A stretch of 64,000 nucleotides of DNA from Lachnoclostridium sp. (GCA_023664665.1 JAMPEY010000005.1:35809-99808); one strand, 5' to 3'. Positions 1 through 8,457 are shown, counted from the stretch's first letter. Translations and numbers: made by a program. The notes: a model not told the origin generated them from the sequence alone.

Positions 1-539
1 GTTATCTCCACGGGCACGGAAAGGGGAATGCCCATTTCCCGTAACTTTTCCGGCGTCAGCCTGTATTTGCGGTCCGCCCTGCTCTTATGGTGGAAGATAA
101 TAGCGCCGATTATCCTGTACAGTAATGACACGGCGCACCCCACCGCCCAGATGGTCAGGGCGGCTTCCCTTACCTTCCGTCTCAGCCTGTACCTGTCCAT
201 GTTGTCCCCGGGGAGGGAATCGGTATTCCCGAAGTGCCATACATTTTCAGGGGTCCACTGGTACTTAATGGGATTCTCGTTTATTCCCCATGTGGTTCCG
301 GAGGCATGTATGCCGTGAAATAATTCATATTTCACGGGAACCTCTTCCCCGCCCGGATGCCGCAGCGTCCGCCCCAGACGCTCCATATAGGGAACGGGGC
401 ACAGGGCGCAGAGGAAAAAGAGAATCCACAGCCCCTTCAATACCAGAGGGTGCAGGGTCTCTCCCCATATTTTACGGACGATGAGTAGGATGCTGCCGGC
501 GAGTGTGATAAAAGCCAGATTAAGTAGTATTCCGCTCAT
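1..539 (-). CDS. BlaR1/MecR1-like M56 membrane sensor peptidase, partial
   Basis: The gene runs off the left edge, so only the first 179 codons are present. Reading from the ATG at 539, the product has two N-terminal hydrophobic helices (about residues 1-20 and 35-55), a polar stretch containing WTPENVWHFGNTDS, a third helix near residues 135-155, and then a cytoplasmic stretch with KYRLTPEKLREMGIPL. This is the usual start of M56 antirepressor proteins; the zinc HExxH site would lie outside the window. Its ATG overlaps the TGA of the upstream blaI-like gene by four bases, so the two are translationally coupled. In this family the sensor relieves BlaI repression through a proteolytic signal, often in response to beta-lactams. 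The inducer here cannot be told, and no beta-lactamase is visible. Confidence 0.75.
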   Translation of the reverse strand, partial: MSGILLNLAFITLAGSILLIVRKIWGETLHPLVLKGLWILFFLCALCPVPYMERLGRTLRHPGGEEVPVKYELFHGIHASGTTWGINENPIKYQWTPENVWHFGNTDSLPGDNMDRYRLRRKVREAALTIWAVGCAVSLLYRIIGAIIFHHKSRADRKYRLTPEKLREMGIPLSVPVEI

Positions 540-913
540 TCCTGTTCTTCCCCCTTTTCAATCAGCCTGAGTGCCTCTTCCATTTCTTCCTTCGTTACAT
601 ATTCATTCTCCACAAAGTTAAGTATCGCCTTTTGGTAGGAGCCTTCAAAAAATTTGTCAATGATTTCGGCAAGTGCCATCTGGCTTCTTTTTTCCCGCGT
701 GCATGCCGGGGCAAAATACAGCACTTCCCGCTGTTCCTCCCTGACTGCCCCTTTTTTCACCAGACGGCGGACAAAGGTTTTGATGGTGCTGTCCGCCCAT
801 TCCTTTTTTTCTCTTGCATACTGTACAATCTGCTGCATATTCAGCGGTTCATGCCCTTCCAAAATCTCTAAAATAATTTCTTCACTGTCTGTAATATTTT
901 CCTTTTTGTTCAT
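536..913 (-). CDS. BlaI/MecI/CopY-family transcriptional repressor
   Basis: The 125-residue product has the normal length for the family. Residues 8-75 form a winged-helix domain with TIKTFVRRLVKKGAV as the recognition helix and start of the wing. Residues 85-120 form the C-terminal dimerisation helices, including the stretch FFEGSYQKAILNFVENE that holds the usual cleavage region. The gene overlaps the M56 sensor gene by four bases. Two TACA-N3-TGTA dyads lie directly upstream over its promoter, which fits autorepression of the pair. Family assignment is firm; the target genes beyond its own operon are unknown. Confidence 0.88.
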   Translation of the reverse strand: MNKKENITDSEEIILEILEGHEPLNMQQIVQYAREKKEWADSTIKTFVRRLVKKGAVREEQREVLYFAPACTREKRSQMALAEIIDKFFEGSYQKAILNFVENEYVTKEEMEEALRLIEKGEEQE

Positions 914-950
914 GTTGCTGTCCTTCCTTTCCTTTGCCTTACCGCGTCGG

Positions 951-965
951 ATTACAAATTGTAAT
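951..965 (-). promoter_or_regulatory. BlaI-type operator dyad 1
   Basis: ATTACAAATTGTAAT is an inverted repeat containing TACA-AAT-TGTA, the core recognised by BlaI/MecI repressors. It lies just downstream of the -10 of the blaI-like gene, where a bound dimer would block transcription. Confidence 0.65.
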
Positions 966-972
966 TTCCTAT

Positions 973-1001
973 AGTTTACATTATGTAAATTTCCTTGTCA
1001 A
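973..1001 (-). promoter_or_regulatory. Promoter of the blaI/blaR1 pair with operator dyad 2 in its spacer
   Basis: On the minus strand TTGACA (996-1001) and TAAACT (973-978) are separated by exactly 17 bases. A perfect 15-base palindrome, TTTACATTATGTAAA (975-989), with core TACA-TTA-TGTA, covers the -10 and half the spacer. Together with the dyad at 951-965 this makes a two-site operator typical of BlaI regulons. Confidence 0.7.
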
Positions 1002-1104
1002 CAAATACTTCCATTTTTAGCATTTCATCCCCAAAATCTTCTTGTGAAATATGTGTGGTTGTATGGGAAAATTTGTGGTAATATAGTAGTGGGGTGATGA
1101 TGAA

Positions 1105-1416
1105 GTGAATATTGAAGAATATCAGGCAATGAACAGCCTTGATAAGATTGCCATTACCAAACATGCCAGAATAAGATTGGAAGAACGGGGAATACATATG
1201 GATGACATTGTAATGGCAACCGGTAATGGAGAGATTATAAAAGAATATGCGGATGATAAGCCGCTGCCCAATTGTCTGATACTTGGGAAGTCTGTAAAAG
1301 ATAAGCCTTTGCATTTGGTGATAAGCAAAGATGAGGAATTTATTTATTTGATAACGACATATTTTCCTGACAGTAAACAATGGGAAGATGATTTTAAGAC
1401 CAGAAAGGGGCGTTAA
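1105..1416 (+). CDS. DUF4258-type small protein, probable toxin of a toxin-antitoxin pair
   Basis: This 103-residue protein starts at a GTG with a GGGGTGA ribosome site just upstream. The sequence ITKHARIRLEERGIHMDDI followed by a short beta-rich segment (LHLVISKDEEFIYLITTYFP) matches the DUF4258 pattern, related in fold to RelE/MqsR-like small RNases. Three bases separate it from a YgiT-type zinc-finger gene, the usual partner arrangement. An mRNA-cleaving toxin role is inferred from family and pairing only. The catalytic residues of this family are not well enough defined to check here. Confidence 0.7.
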   Translation: MNIEEYQAMNSLDKIAITKHARIRLEERGIHMDDIVMATGNGEIIKEYADDKPLPNCLILGKSVKDKPLHLVISKDEEFIYLITTYFPDSKQWEDDFKTRKGR

Positions 1417-1419
1417 AAT

Positions 1420-1647
1420 ATGGTGTGTATGGAATGTGGTGCAAATGCGGATAAGGGATATACAACGGATGTTACAGATTTAGGGAACTGTCTTGTAATT
1501 GTGAGGAATGTTCCCTGCTATAAATGTACGGAATGTAATGAGACAATCTACACAGCTGATGTAATCAAGCGATTGGAGGAGATTGTGGAACAGGCTAAGA
1601 AAATGATGCAGGAAATTGCCATCATTGACTATGGAAGGGCGGCATAG
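1420..1647 (+). CDS. YgiT-type zinc-finger protein, probable MqsA-like antitoxin without HTH domain
   Basis: The 75-residue product carries two CxxC pairs (CMEC near residue 3 and CYKC/CTEC near residues 33-38), the zinc-binding N-domain of YgiT/MqsA antitoxins. After a short helix (residues 47-67) it stops, so the C-terminal helix-turn-helix of full-length MqsA is absent and DNA-binding autoregulation is unlikely. It follows the DUF4258 gene by three bases, and its stop overlaps the GTG of the next gene (TAGTG), so all three may share a transcript. Confidence 0.75.
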   Translation: MVCMECGANADKGYTTDVTDLGNCLVIVRNVPCYKCTECNETIYTADVIKRLEEIVEQAKKMMQEIAIIDYGRAA

Positions 1648-2777
1648 TGGAAAACAAGGCAACCGGTAATTTAAGAATGGCAAACTTGGAGCTTCTCCGC
1701 TGTATTGCAATGATGATGGTAGTGGTTCTGCATTTTCTGGGCAAGGGAGAGATTCTGGGCAGTCTTACGGAAGACCAGGTGGACAGGACAGAGACGGCGG
1801 CATGGCTGATTGAGAGCTTCTGTATAGTTGCCGTTAATTTATATATGTTAATCAGCGGTTACTTTTTGAGCGCATCTTCTTTTAAATTGAGCAGGCTGCT
1901 CAAGCTGTGGCTGCAGATATGGATGTATTCCGCAGGGATAGGGCTTTTGGCATATGTATCGGGCATCTATCCATCGTCAGAGTTTGGGTTCCATTATCTT
2001 TTGACATTGATGCTGCCTGTCTCCATGGGACATTATTGGTTTTTGACGGCATATGTATTTTTGTATCTGATGCTGCCCTTGTTCGGCAGGGCAATCCGCG
2101 AGATGAGCAAAGGACAGATGCAGGCGGTATTAGCCCTTTTATTGTTCAGCTTTTGCGTTTTAAAGTCCGTACTGCCGGCAAGGCTTGAAATGGATGGGCA
2201 GGGCTACGATGTTCTGTGGTATTTGTGTGTCTTTTTGACAGCGGCTTATATCCGGCGTTTTGGCTGGCGTTTTTTGGAGAAAAAAAGTCATGGGCTCTGG
2301 CTGTATTTGATGGCGGTATTGGCTATTTTTTGCGGAACCATGATTCTCAGACGGATTTATCTCAGCACCGGAAAGTTTGCCTATATCATAAAAATCTGTC
2401 TGGAATATAATCATGTGCTGCCCCTGCTTGCGGCGGTGGGGCTTTTCGGCGTATTTTTAAAGATAAAAGTGTCAGGCCGGCTTGCGGGCATTGTAAACAA
2501 AGTCGGTCCTTATACGCTTGGGGTATATCTTTTGCATGAAAATATGGGCGTGCGTTATGTCTGGCCGAAGTGGCTGGGGGCATTTTGTGTGGACAGTGTG
2601 GGCAGTTTGTTTTTGTATACGGTGGCAGCGGTGGTCAGCGTTTTTACGGTGGGGATTCTGGCAGATATGCTGAGAGATGCCGTTATAAAGAGTTTACATA
2701 AGATATTGTCAAAATGGGGTATATATCGGCGCATCACAGAAAAGGTGCTTGGCGTGGATGCAATGTTCCGGACATGA
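1647..2777 (+). CDS. Acyltransferase 3 family membrane protein
   Basis: The 376-residue integral membrane protein has about ten hydrophobic segments. It begins with the characteristic N-terminal signature LELLRCIAMMMVVVLHFLG, whose histidine in the first helix is the conserved catalytic-site residue of acyltransferase-3 (OafA/NolL-like) enzymes. YWFLTAYVFLYLMLPLF near residue 130 is a second family hallmark. Such enzymes O-acetylate surface polysaccharides or other envelope glycans; the acceptor here is unknown. The GTG start overlaps the stop of the zinc-finger gene by one base. The next gene also encodes an envelope membrane protein, so the two may modify the same glycan. Confidence 0.85.
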   Translation: MENKATGNLRMANLELLRCIAMMMVVVLHFLGKGEILGSLTEDQVDRTETAAWLIESFCIVAVNLYMLISGYFLSASSFKLSRLLKLWLQIWMYSAGIGLLAYVSGIYPSSEFGFHYLLTLMLPVSMGHYWFLTAYVFLYLMLPLFGRAIREMSKGQMQAVLALLLFSFCVLKSVLPARLEMDGQGYDVLWYLCVFLTAAYIRRFGWRFLEKKSHGLWLYLMAVLAIFCGTMILRRIYLSTGKFAYIIKICLEYNHVLPLLAAVGLFGVFLKIKVSGRLAGIVNKVGPYTLGVYLLHENMGVRYVWPKWLGAFCVDSVGSLFLYTVAAVVSVFTVGILADMLRDAVIKSLHKILSKWGIYRRITEKVLGVDAMFRT

Positions 2778-2814
2778 TGTAGGGAAGCCGCCGGAGGCGG
2801 CATGGAGGATTGTG

Positions 2815-4722
2815 ATGGAAAAAGTGCAAGGGCGTAGTAAAGGGGGAAGAGTGACGGAACTATTGTTTTTGCTTGTGTTGGCTCTGTATCCGCTGCGCCA
2901 TATTCACTGGGGATTGGATTTTTGGGATACCGGGTACAATTATGCCAATTTTCAGTATATGGGATTGGAACACATGGATTCCATGTGGCTGTTTTCCACT
3001 TATCTGGCAAATGCAGTGGGCAGATTTTTCACTGTGCTTCCCTTTGGGGACAGTCTTTTGGGCATGAATTTTTATACCGGGCTCTTTGTCAGCGCGCTTG
3101 CCATAGGAGGATACCTTTTTTGTACAAGAAAGCTGGCAATGCCGCCATGGATCGCTTTTTTGGGAGAAATTGCGGCAGTGAGTCTCTGCTGGTGTCCCAC
3201 GGCGCTTTTATATAATTATCTGACCTATGTGTTGTTTCTTATCTGTGTGGTATTGCTCTATGAAGGGCTCACAGAGGGGCGGAATCTGTGTTTGTATGCG
3301 GCGGGGCTGTGTCTTGGAACCAATGTATTGGTGCGCTTTTCCAATCTGCCGGAAGCCGCGTTGATAGTGGCGGTGTGGGCATACGGGGTAATAGAAGCCT
3401 TGGAAAATGCTTCTCAAAGAAAAAAAGAAAAGGGAGTCTTTGCAAGAACCGTGAAGCGCACTTTTTGGTGTCTGGGAGGATATCTGACGGCGCTTTTCCT
3501 ATTGCTTTTTTATATACAGTTTCGATACGGATTGGACGCTTATACAGAGGGAATCAAGAGACTTTTTGCCATGACGGATAATGCCCCGGATTATAAAGCG
3601 ACAGCCATGCTTATGGGAATGTTTGACATGTATCTGGAAAACTTATATTGGCTGGTTCGGATTCTGTTTATTGTGGTTGTAGGAACGGTGATGTTTGCAG
3701 CGGGCAGATTTGTGACAGGGAAAATTTTGCGGAAGGAGCGGGAAGCGGGCGATAAAGCGGCTCACATCTTTGAAATTACCGCGAAAGGCGTGTGGTGCAT
3801 GGTCTGTCTGGCAATGCTGGGCTGGCTGTATTACAGGGGATTTTGTTCTCTGGAATTTTACGCCTATGGCTCCATGCTAAGACCGGGCGTCCTCTTTTTA
3901 ATGCTTACGATGGGCATTGGTGTGCTCCGCATTTTTTCTCCGAAAAGCCCCAAAGAAGAAAAGCTGATTAGCGGACTGTTGATTTTAGTGGTGCTTTTAA
4001 CTTCAATAGGAAGCAATAATAAACTGTTTCCCAGCCTGAACAATCTGTTTCTGGCAGCGCCCTATACCCTGTGGCAGAGTGAGCGGTTTATCCGATATGT
4101 GAGAGACGGAAAAGGAAAGTCGGTTTTTATCAGTTTTTTCCCTGCCAAGGGTGTGTTGGCGGCGTTCCTTGTCCTGTTTTTTGCACAGAGCTTTTTGTTC
4201 GGGGCAAATTTTGTATTTGCCGAGGCAACAGGAGTGCAGAACGCCACGGCATGGGTAGAAAACAATAAAATTTTAAAAGGCATCCGAATGAATCCGGAGC
4301 GGGCGCGGTGGCTTAGTGAAATCAGCGCGTTTGTGTCGGAGAGGGGATTGGAAGGGCAGGATGTGATTTTATATGGACAGCTCCCTTCCGTGACTTATTA
4401 TCTGCAGATGCCGGCGGCTTTTAATCCATGGAGCGAGCTGGATTCCTACAGCTTTGAGACCATGGAAGCCGATATGGGCAAAGTCCGTGAAAAAATGCAG
4501 GCGGATATATCTTATCGCCCCGTTTTGATTTTGGAAAATCAGTTTATTCTTTATTGGGAGAACGGCAGGGAAGCCTTGGAAGCGGCCGGTATTGAGGAAA
4601 AGCAGATTCAGAAGATTCAATCTCTGATGGAAAACGGAAAATGGCGGCTGATTGAGGATTTTCTGCAGGACTACGGATATCAAAATGTTTTCCGAAACGA
4701 AAAGTTCGGAATCTGGCAATGA
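2815..4722 (+). CDS. Large polytopic membrane protein, possibly GT-C-like
   Basis: The ATG at 2815 is chosen because GGAGG sits eight bases upstream; an earlier in-frame ATG at 2749 would overlap the previous gene and lacks a site. The 635-residue product has a short basic N-terminus, about ten to twelve membrane helices up to residue 470, and a soluble C-terminal domain of roughly 150 residues. The first extracytoplasmic loop has GLDFWDTGYNY, an acidic-aromatic motif reminiscent of the first loop of lipid-linked GT-C glycosyltransferases. No family is firmly recognised. Its position after an acyltransferase suggests a role in surface glycan assembly, which is inference. Confidence 0.6.
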   Translation: MEKVQGRSKGGRVTELLFLLVLALYPLRHIHWGLDFWDTGYNYANFQYMGLEHMDSMWLFSTYLANAVGRFFTVLPFGDSLLGMNFYTGLFVSALAIGGYLFCTRKLAMPPWIAFLGEIAAVSLCWCPTALLYNYLTYVLFLICVVLLYEGLTEGRNLCLYAAGLCLGTNVLVRFSNLPEAALIVAVWAYGVIEALENASQRKKEKGVFARTVKRTFWCLGGYLTALFLLLFYIQFRYGLDAYTEGIKRLFAMTDNAPDYKATAMLMGMFDMYLENLYWLVRILFIVVVGTVMFAAGRFVTGKILRKEREAGDKAAHIFEITAKGVWCMVCLAMLGWLYYRGFCSLEFYAYGSMLRPGVLFLMLTMGIGVLRIFSPKSPKEEKLISGLLILVVLLTSIGSNNKLFPSLNNLFLAAPYTLWQSERFIRYVRDGKGKSVFISFFPAKGVLAAFLVLFFAQSFLFGANFVFAEATGVQNATAWVENNKILKGIRMNPERARWLSEISAFVSERGLEGQDVILYGQLPSVTYYLQMPAAFNPWSELDSYSFETMEADMGKVREKMQADISYRPVLILENQFILYWENGREALEAAGIEEKQIQKIQSLMENGKWRLIEDFLQDYGYQNVFRNEKFGIWQ

Positions 4723-4761
4723 GAGGTACAATTAGGTCATCTGTTTATTTTTATTTTCTTC

Positions 4762-4851
4762 ATGGAACGCATGAAAATGAAGATGCGCCCGGATTTGATT
4801 CTGCTTGATTATGATATGCCGGGATGTAACGGCATCAAATGCACAAAAAGA
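4762..4851 (+). pseudogene. Remnant of a response-regulator receiver domain
   Basis: About 30 codons from the ATG at 4762 encode RPDLILLDYDMPGCNG, the phospho-acceptor region (D of LLDYDMPG) of a CheY-like receiver domain. Nothing before it resembles the start of a receiver, and after about residue 30 the frame runs into the asnA terminator and then antisense to asnA. It is best read as a decayed fragment left by a deletion. Confidence 0.6.
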
Positions 4852-4888
4852 AAGACTCCGGCTTATAAAAGCTGGAGTCCTTTTTCTT
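4845..4888. terminator. Bidirectional terminator overlapping the asnA stop codon
   Basis: Arms 4854-4864 and 4869-4879 pair with one G-T mismatch around a four-base loop. T-runs follow on both strands (4880-4888 plus, 4845-4853 minus). The asnA stop codon at 4863-4865 lies inside the hairpin, so the terminator is built partly from coding sequence. Confidence 0.75.
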
Positions 4889-5873
4889 CTGCGGTCTTCA
4901 TCACTTCATCCGGCCACAGGGAGCATTGTACTTCACCGATATGTGCCTTTCTTAAGAAAAACATGCAGATGCGGGACTGTCCTATGCCGCCTCCGATGGT
5001 GAAGGGAAGTTCTTCATTGATGACTGCCTGGTGGAACGGCAGATTTGCCCGTTCGGGGCACCCGGCTTTTTCAAGCTGGGACAACAGAGAATCTTTATCC
5101 ACGCGGATTCCCATGCTGGAAAGTTCCAATGCAATATCTAAAACAGGATAATATACGATAATATCCGCATTCAACGCCCAATCGTCATAGTCCGGTGCCC
5201 GCCCGTCATGAGGCTTTCCGTTTTCTAATGCATCGCCAATCTGCATAACGCAGACAGCGCCTTTTGCTTTTGCTATGTAATACTCCCTTTCCTTAGGAGT
5301 ATTATCGGGAAGCATTTCTTCCAATTCGCGGGTGGTTACAAAAAAGATATCATGGGGAAGGATTTCCTCAATATAGTCAAAATGGATGGACATATATTTT
5401 TCAGTTTTGCGGAGCACCTTGTATACTTCATTTACCGTATTTTTCAGGGTATCCAATGTGCGCTCCTCTTTTGTGATAATCTTTTCCCAATCCCATTGGT
5501 CCACATAAATGGAATGGATATTGTCTACGGATTCATCCCGGCGGATTGCGCTCATATCGGTGTAAAGCCCTTCTCCTGCGGAAAAACCGTATCTTTTCAA
5601 AGCATAGCGCTTCCATTTTGCGAGAGAGTGTACAACTTCGGCATTTCTGCCGCTCTGCTCCTTAATATCAAATGTAACGGGACGCTCCACGCCGTTTAAA
5701 TTGTCATTGAGACCGGATACAGGGTCTACGAACAGGGGCGCGGATACCCTCAACAAGTGAAGCCTTTCCGCCAACAGGGACTGAAAAGTGTCCTTTACCG
5801 TCTTGATGGCAATTTGGGTTTTATAAAGGTTTAGCTGGGATTTGTAATCCTTGGGTACTATTAAATTTGACAT
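4863..5873 (-). CDS. asnA: Aspartate-ammonia ligase (asparagine synthetase A)
   Basis: The enzyme makes asparagine from aspartate, ammonia and ATP. The 336-residue length equals that of AsnA, and conserved blocks are visible: VEPF-type N-terminal region VSAPLFVDPVSGLNDNLNG, the class II synthetase-like segment VHSLAKWKRYALKRYGF, YVDQWDWE, and the C-terminal GGGIGQSRICMFFLRKAHIGEVQ. AsnA is a cytoplasmic relative of class II aspartyl-tRNA synthetases. It is transcribed away from the SOS-type operon. The roughly 120 bases before its ATG are too short for a full T-box and none was seen. Confidence 0.95.
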   Translation of the reverse strand: MSNLIVPKDYKSQLNLYKTQIAIKTVKDTFQSLLAERLHLLRVSAPLFVDPVSGLNDNLNGVERPVTFDIKEQSGRNAEVVHSLAKWKRYALKRYGFSAGEGLYTDMSAIRRDESVDNIHSIYVDQWDWEKIITKEERTLDTLKNTVNEVYKVLRKTEKYMSIHFDYIEEILPHDIFFVTTRELEEMLPDNTPKEREYYIAKAKGAVCVMQIGDALENGKPHDGRAPDYDDWALNADIIVYYPVLDIALELSSMGIRVDKDSLLSQLEKAGCPERANLPFHQAVINEELPFTIGGGIGQSRICMFFLRKAHIGEVQCSLWPDEVMKTAEEKGLQLL

Positions 5874-5988
5874 ATGCTAACCATGCCTTTCCATAATATT
5901 TACAAATAACTTCTTTACTTTATTTAACCCCTTTTTTGGGGATTTTGCAACAGTTTTTTGAACCGTATCCCACTTAAATATTTGCCTC

Positions 5989-6017
5989 TTGATAAATCCG
6001 AACATATGTGCTATAGT
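5989..6017 (+). promoter_or_regulatory. Promoter of the DNA-repair operon with LexA-like box in the spacer
   Basis: TTGATA (5989-5994) and TATAGT (6012-6017) are 17 bases apart. The spacer contains CGAACATATGTGC (5999-6011), one mismatch from the Gram-positive LexA consensus CGAACatatGTTC. LexA bound here would occlude the promoter. Confidence 0.65.
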
Positions 6018-6023
6018 GAAATA

Positions 6024-6036
6024 GAACAAATGTTTG
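6024..6036 (+). promoter_or_regulatory. Second LexA-like box
   Basis: GAACAAATGTTTG matches GAAC-N4-GTT(T/C) and lies at about +1 to +12 of the predicted transcript, a common second SOS-box position. The tandem arrangement with the box at 5999-6011 supports LexA control. Confidence 0.6.
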
Positions 6037-6096
6037 TAATTGCGCGCGGAAAAGATAGCATGTGATGGATAGCGAAGAGGAGTAAAGAAGGCAGAA

Positions 6097-7449
6097 ATGG
6101 AATTTTTAATGACAGGGAAGGAAATGTCCTTAATGGACAAATTGGGAATTTTAACAGATGCCGCAAAATATGATGTGGCATGCACTTCCAGCGGTGTGCA
6201 GAGAAGCGGAAACGGCAGGGATATCGGCAATTGCGTATCGGCCGGCATCTGCCATAGTTTTGCGGGCGACGGAAGGTGTATTTCCCTGCTTAAGATTCTT
6301 TTGACCAATGAATGTGTTTTTGACTGTAAATATTGTCTGAACCGCTGTTCCAATGATGTGCCCAGAGCTACATTTACTCCGGAGGAAGTCTGTACCTTGA
6401 CCATGGAGTTTTATCGGAGAAATTATATAGAGGGATTGTTTTTAAGCTCCGGCGTTCTGCAAAATCCCACCTATACTATGGAGTTAATTTATCGTACTTT
6501 GTGGCTGCTTCGCAATAAATATCATTTTAACGGCTATATCCATGTGAAAGCGATTCCCGGCGCGGATTTAGATGTTATCAGGCAGACGGGCTTTCTGGCG
6601 GACAGAATGAGCGTCAATCTGGAGCTGCCTACGGCGGAGGGGCTAAGACAGCTTGCCCCCAATAAACACCGCAGAAATATTCTGACGCCTATGCGGCAGA
6701 TTCAAAACCACATTCATGCTAACCAAAATGAATTGGTACTGTATCAGCATGCGCCCAGATTTGTTTCAGGGGGGCAGTCCACACAGATGATTATAGGAGC
6801 TACGGGAGAGAGCGATTACCAGATTATGGGTGTAGCTCAGAGCCTGTATCGGAAATTTGAATTGAAGCGGGTGTTTTATTCTGCTTTTGTCAGGGTAAAT
6901 GAGGACAGCAATCTTCCCGTGCTGCAGGCAGGGCCGCCGCTTCTTCGGGAACACAGGCTGTATCAGGCGGATTGGCTTTTGCGTTATTACGGGTTTGAGG
7001 CGGAGGAACTATTAAGCGAAAAGCATCCTTTTTTCAATGTAATGCTGGATCCTAAAGAGGATTGGGCAGTCCGGCATTTGGAGCAGTTTCCTATAGAAAT
7101 CAACAGAGCGCCCTATGAGATGCTGCTGCGGATTCCGGGGGTGGGCGTCAAAAGCGCCAGACGAATTGTGGCTGCCAGAAGAAGCTGTAATCTTCAGTTT
7201 GATAATCTGAAGAAATTGGGCGTAGTTATGAAGAGGGCTGTTTACTTTATTACCTGCAACGGGAGAATGATGTATCCCACAAAACTGGAGGAGGATTACA
7301 TTGTGAGAAACCTGACAAGTAAGAAGGACAGGATCCGGTTTGGCAGTGACGGCATGACCTACAGACAGATGTCATTGTTTGATGACGGAATGTTCCAGAT
7401 GCCCATAAGGCAGGAGGAGAAGCTGGGGGCTGTGGTGGGGCAGCTGTAA
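6097..7449 (+). CDS. Radical SAM protein with HhH motif, putative DNA modification/repair (TIGR03916 type)
   Basis: The 450-residue protein has the radical SAM [4Fe-4S] motif CVFDCKYC (C73, C77, C80) in the CX3CX2C spacing and, near residues 340-360, a helix-hairpin-helix LLRIPGVGVKSARRIV that should bind DNA non-specifically. This layout matches the family annotated as putative DNA modification/repair radical SAM protein, whose reaction is not established. It is followed 15 bases later by its usual partner gene. GAAGG lies six bases before the chosen ATG. Two LexA-like boxes upstream indicate induction by DNA damage. A role related to photoproduct repair is possible but unproved. Confidence 0.85.
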   Translation: MEFLMTGKEMSLMDKLGILTDAAKYDVACTSSGVQRSGNGRDIGNCVSAGICHSFAGDGRCISLLKILLTNECVFDCKYCLNRCSNDVPRATFTPEEVCTLTMEFYRRNYIEGLFLSSGVLQNPTYTMELIYRTLWLLRNKYHFNGYIHVKAIPGADLDVIRQTGFLADRMSVNLELPTAEGLRQLAPNKHRRNILTPMRQIQNHIHANQNELVLYQHAPRFVSGGQSTQMIIGATGESDYQIMGVAQSLYRKFELKRVFYSAFVRVNEDSNLPVLQAGPPLLREHRLYQADWLLRYYGFEAEELLSEKHPFFNVMLDPKEDWAVRHLEQFPIEINRAPYEMLLRIPGVGVKSARRIVAARRSCNLQFDNLKKLGVVMKRAVYFITCNGRMMYPTKLEEDYIVRNLTSKKDRIRFGSDGMTYRQMSLFDDGMFQMPIRQEEKLGAVVGQL

Positions 7450-7464
7450 GGGAGGAGCATACCT

Positions 7465-8352
7465 ATGGTGGTATATCAGTGCGAAGATTCTCTGGACGGG
7501 ATTTTTACGGCAATTTATAATGCATATGAAGACAGGAATAAACCGGAGGATGTCTGTATCAGCCTTACGGATGAGCTTATGCTGTTTGCGGAATATGTTT
7601 CCGTTGCGGAGGATAGAGTGAAGTCCCGGAAGGTAATTAATACTTTGCGCAGAAAATTTGGCGAAGAGGATTATATGGATTTGTGTATGGCTTTGTCCGC
7701 GCCCAATCAGGAGAAAGCACAGGCGGTATACCGGACTATCGCGAATGGACTTTCCGCAAATTGCGGACCGAAGCATTTGTTTGATAATCTTACTGACAAT
7801 GATATCCATCTGGCATTTTCCCTAGCCAGAAGAGCTTCAAGGGAATATGACCATTTAAGGGGATTTCTTCGCTTTGAAGAGCTGGAAAAAGGTATTTTAT
7901 ATGCAGAAGTGGGTCCTCAAAACAATCTCCTGCCGTTTTTAATGGAGCATTTTGCAGACCGCTTTCCCATGGAAAATTTTATGATTTATGACCAAGGCAG
8001 GCAGATTGCGGGAATTCATGCCGCAGGGAGCACACCCTGCGAACCCTTCGGGTGCGGTTTAGATGAGTGTGTTTTAGGGGATGGTATTTCCGGTAAAGCC
8101 CCCCGCTCGGAGAAAGACTTAACAAGTGCAGATTTACGGACATTTTCTCTGCCATCATGGTTTTTGCTGCAGTGCGACCGTAGTCCCAAGGAGGAATTCT
8201 CAATGGCTTTATCGGATACGGAGATGGCATATCAGGAGCTGTTCCGCCATTTTTGCCGCAAGATAACCATTACGGAGAGAAAAAATGCGCAGTTACAGCG
8301 GAATATGCTGCCGCTGAGATTCAGAGAATACATGACGGAATTCCGGGTTTGA
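7465..8352 (+). CDS. DUF4130/TIGR03915 DNA metabolism protein with an internal insertion
   Basis: This 295-residue protein is the regular companion of the TIGR03916 radical SAM protein. It shows the expected blocks RAASREYDHLRGFLRFEEL, FADRFPMENFMIYD and the C-terminal ERKNAQLQRNMLPLRFREYM. Between IAGIHAAG and the C-terminal block it carries roughly 40 extra residues (about 190-235, containing STPCEPFGCGLDECV) where the family has only a short IHxxG-to-W linker. The DNA encoding the extra segment is rich in short palindromes. GGAGGAG precedes the ATG. Its biochemical role is unknown; a uracil-glycosylase-like or partner function has been suggested for the family by context only. Confidence 0.8.
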   Translation: MVVYQCEDSLDGIFTAIYNAYEDRNKPEDVCISLTDELMLFAEYVSVAEDRVKSRKVINTLRRKFGEEDYMDLCMALSAPNQEKAQAVYRTIANGLSANCGPKHLFDNLTDNDIHLAFSLARRASREYDHLRGFLRFEELEKGILYAEVGPQNNLLPFLMEHFADRFPMENFMIYDQGRQIAGIHAAGSTPCEPFGCGLDECVLGDGISGKAPRSEKDLTSADLRTFSLPSWFLLQCDRSPKEEFSMALSDTEMAYQELFRHFCRKITITERKNAQLQRNMLPLRFREYMTEFRV

Positions 8353-8457
8353 CTCCATGTGGAAGATGGAGTAGTATTTCTATAACAGGATTAAATCTAT
8401 TTATGCAGGCAGCCTGAGCAGATATATCCTTTTAGGCGCGCAGAAATGAGGATTAAC

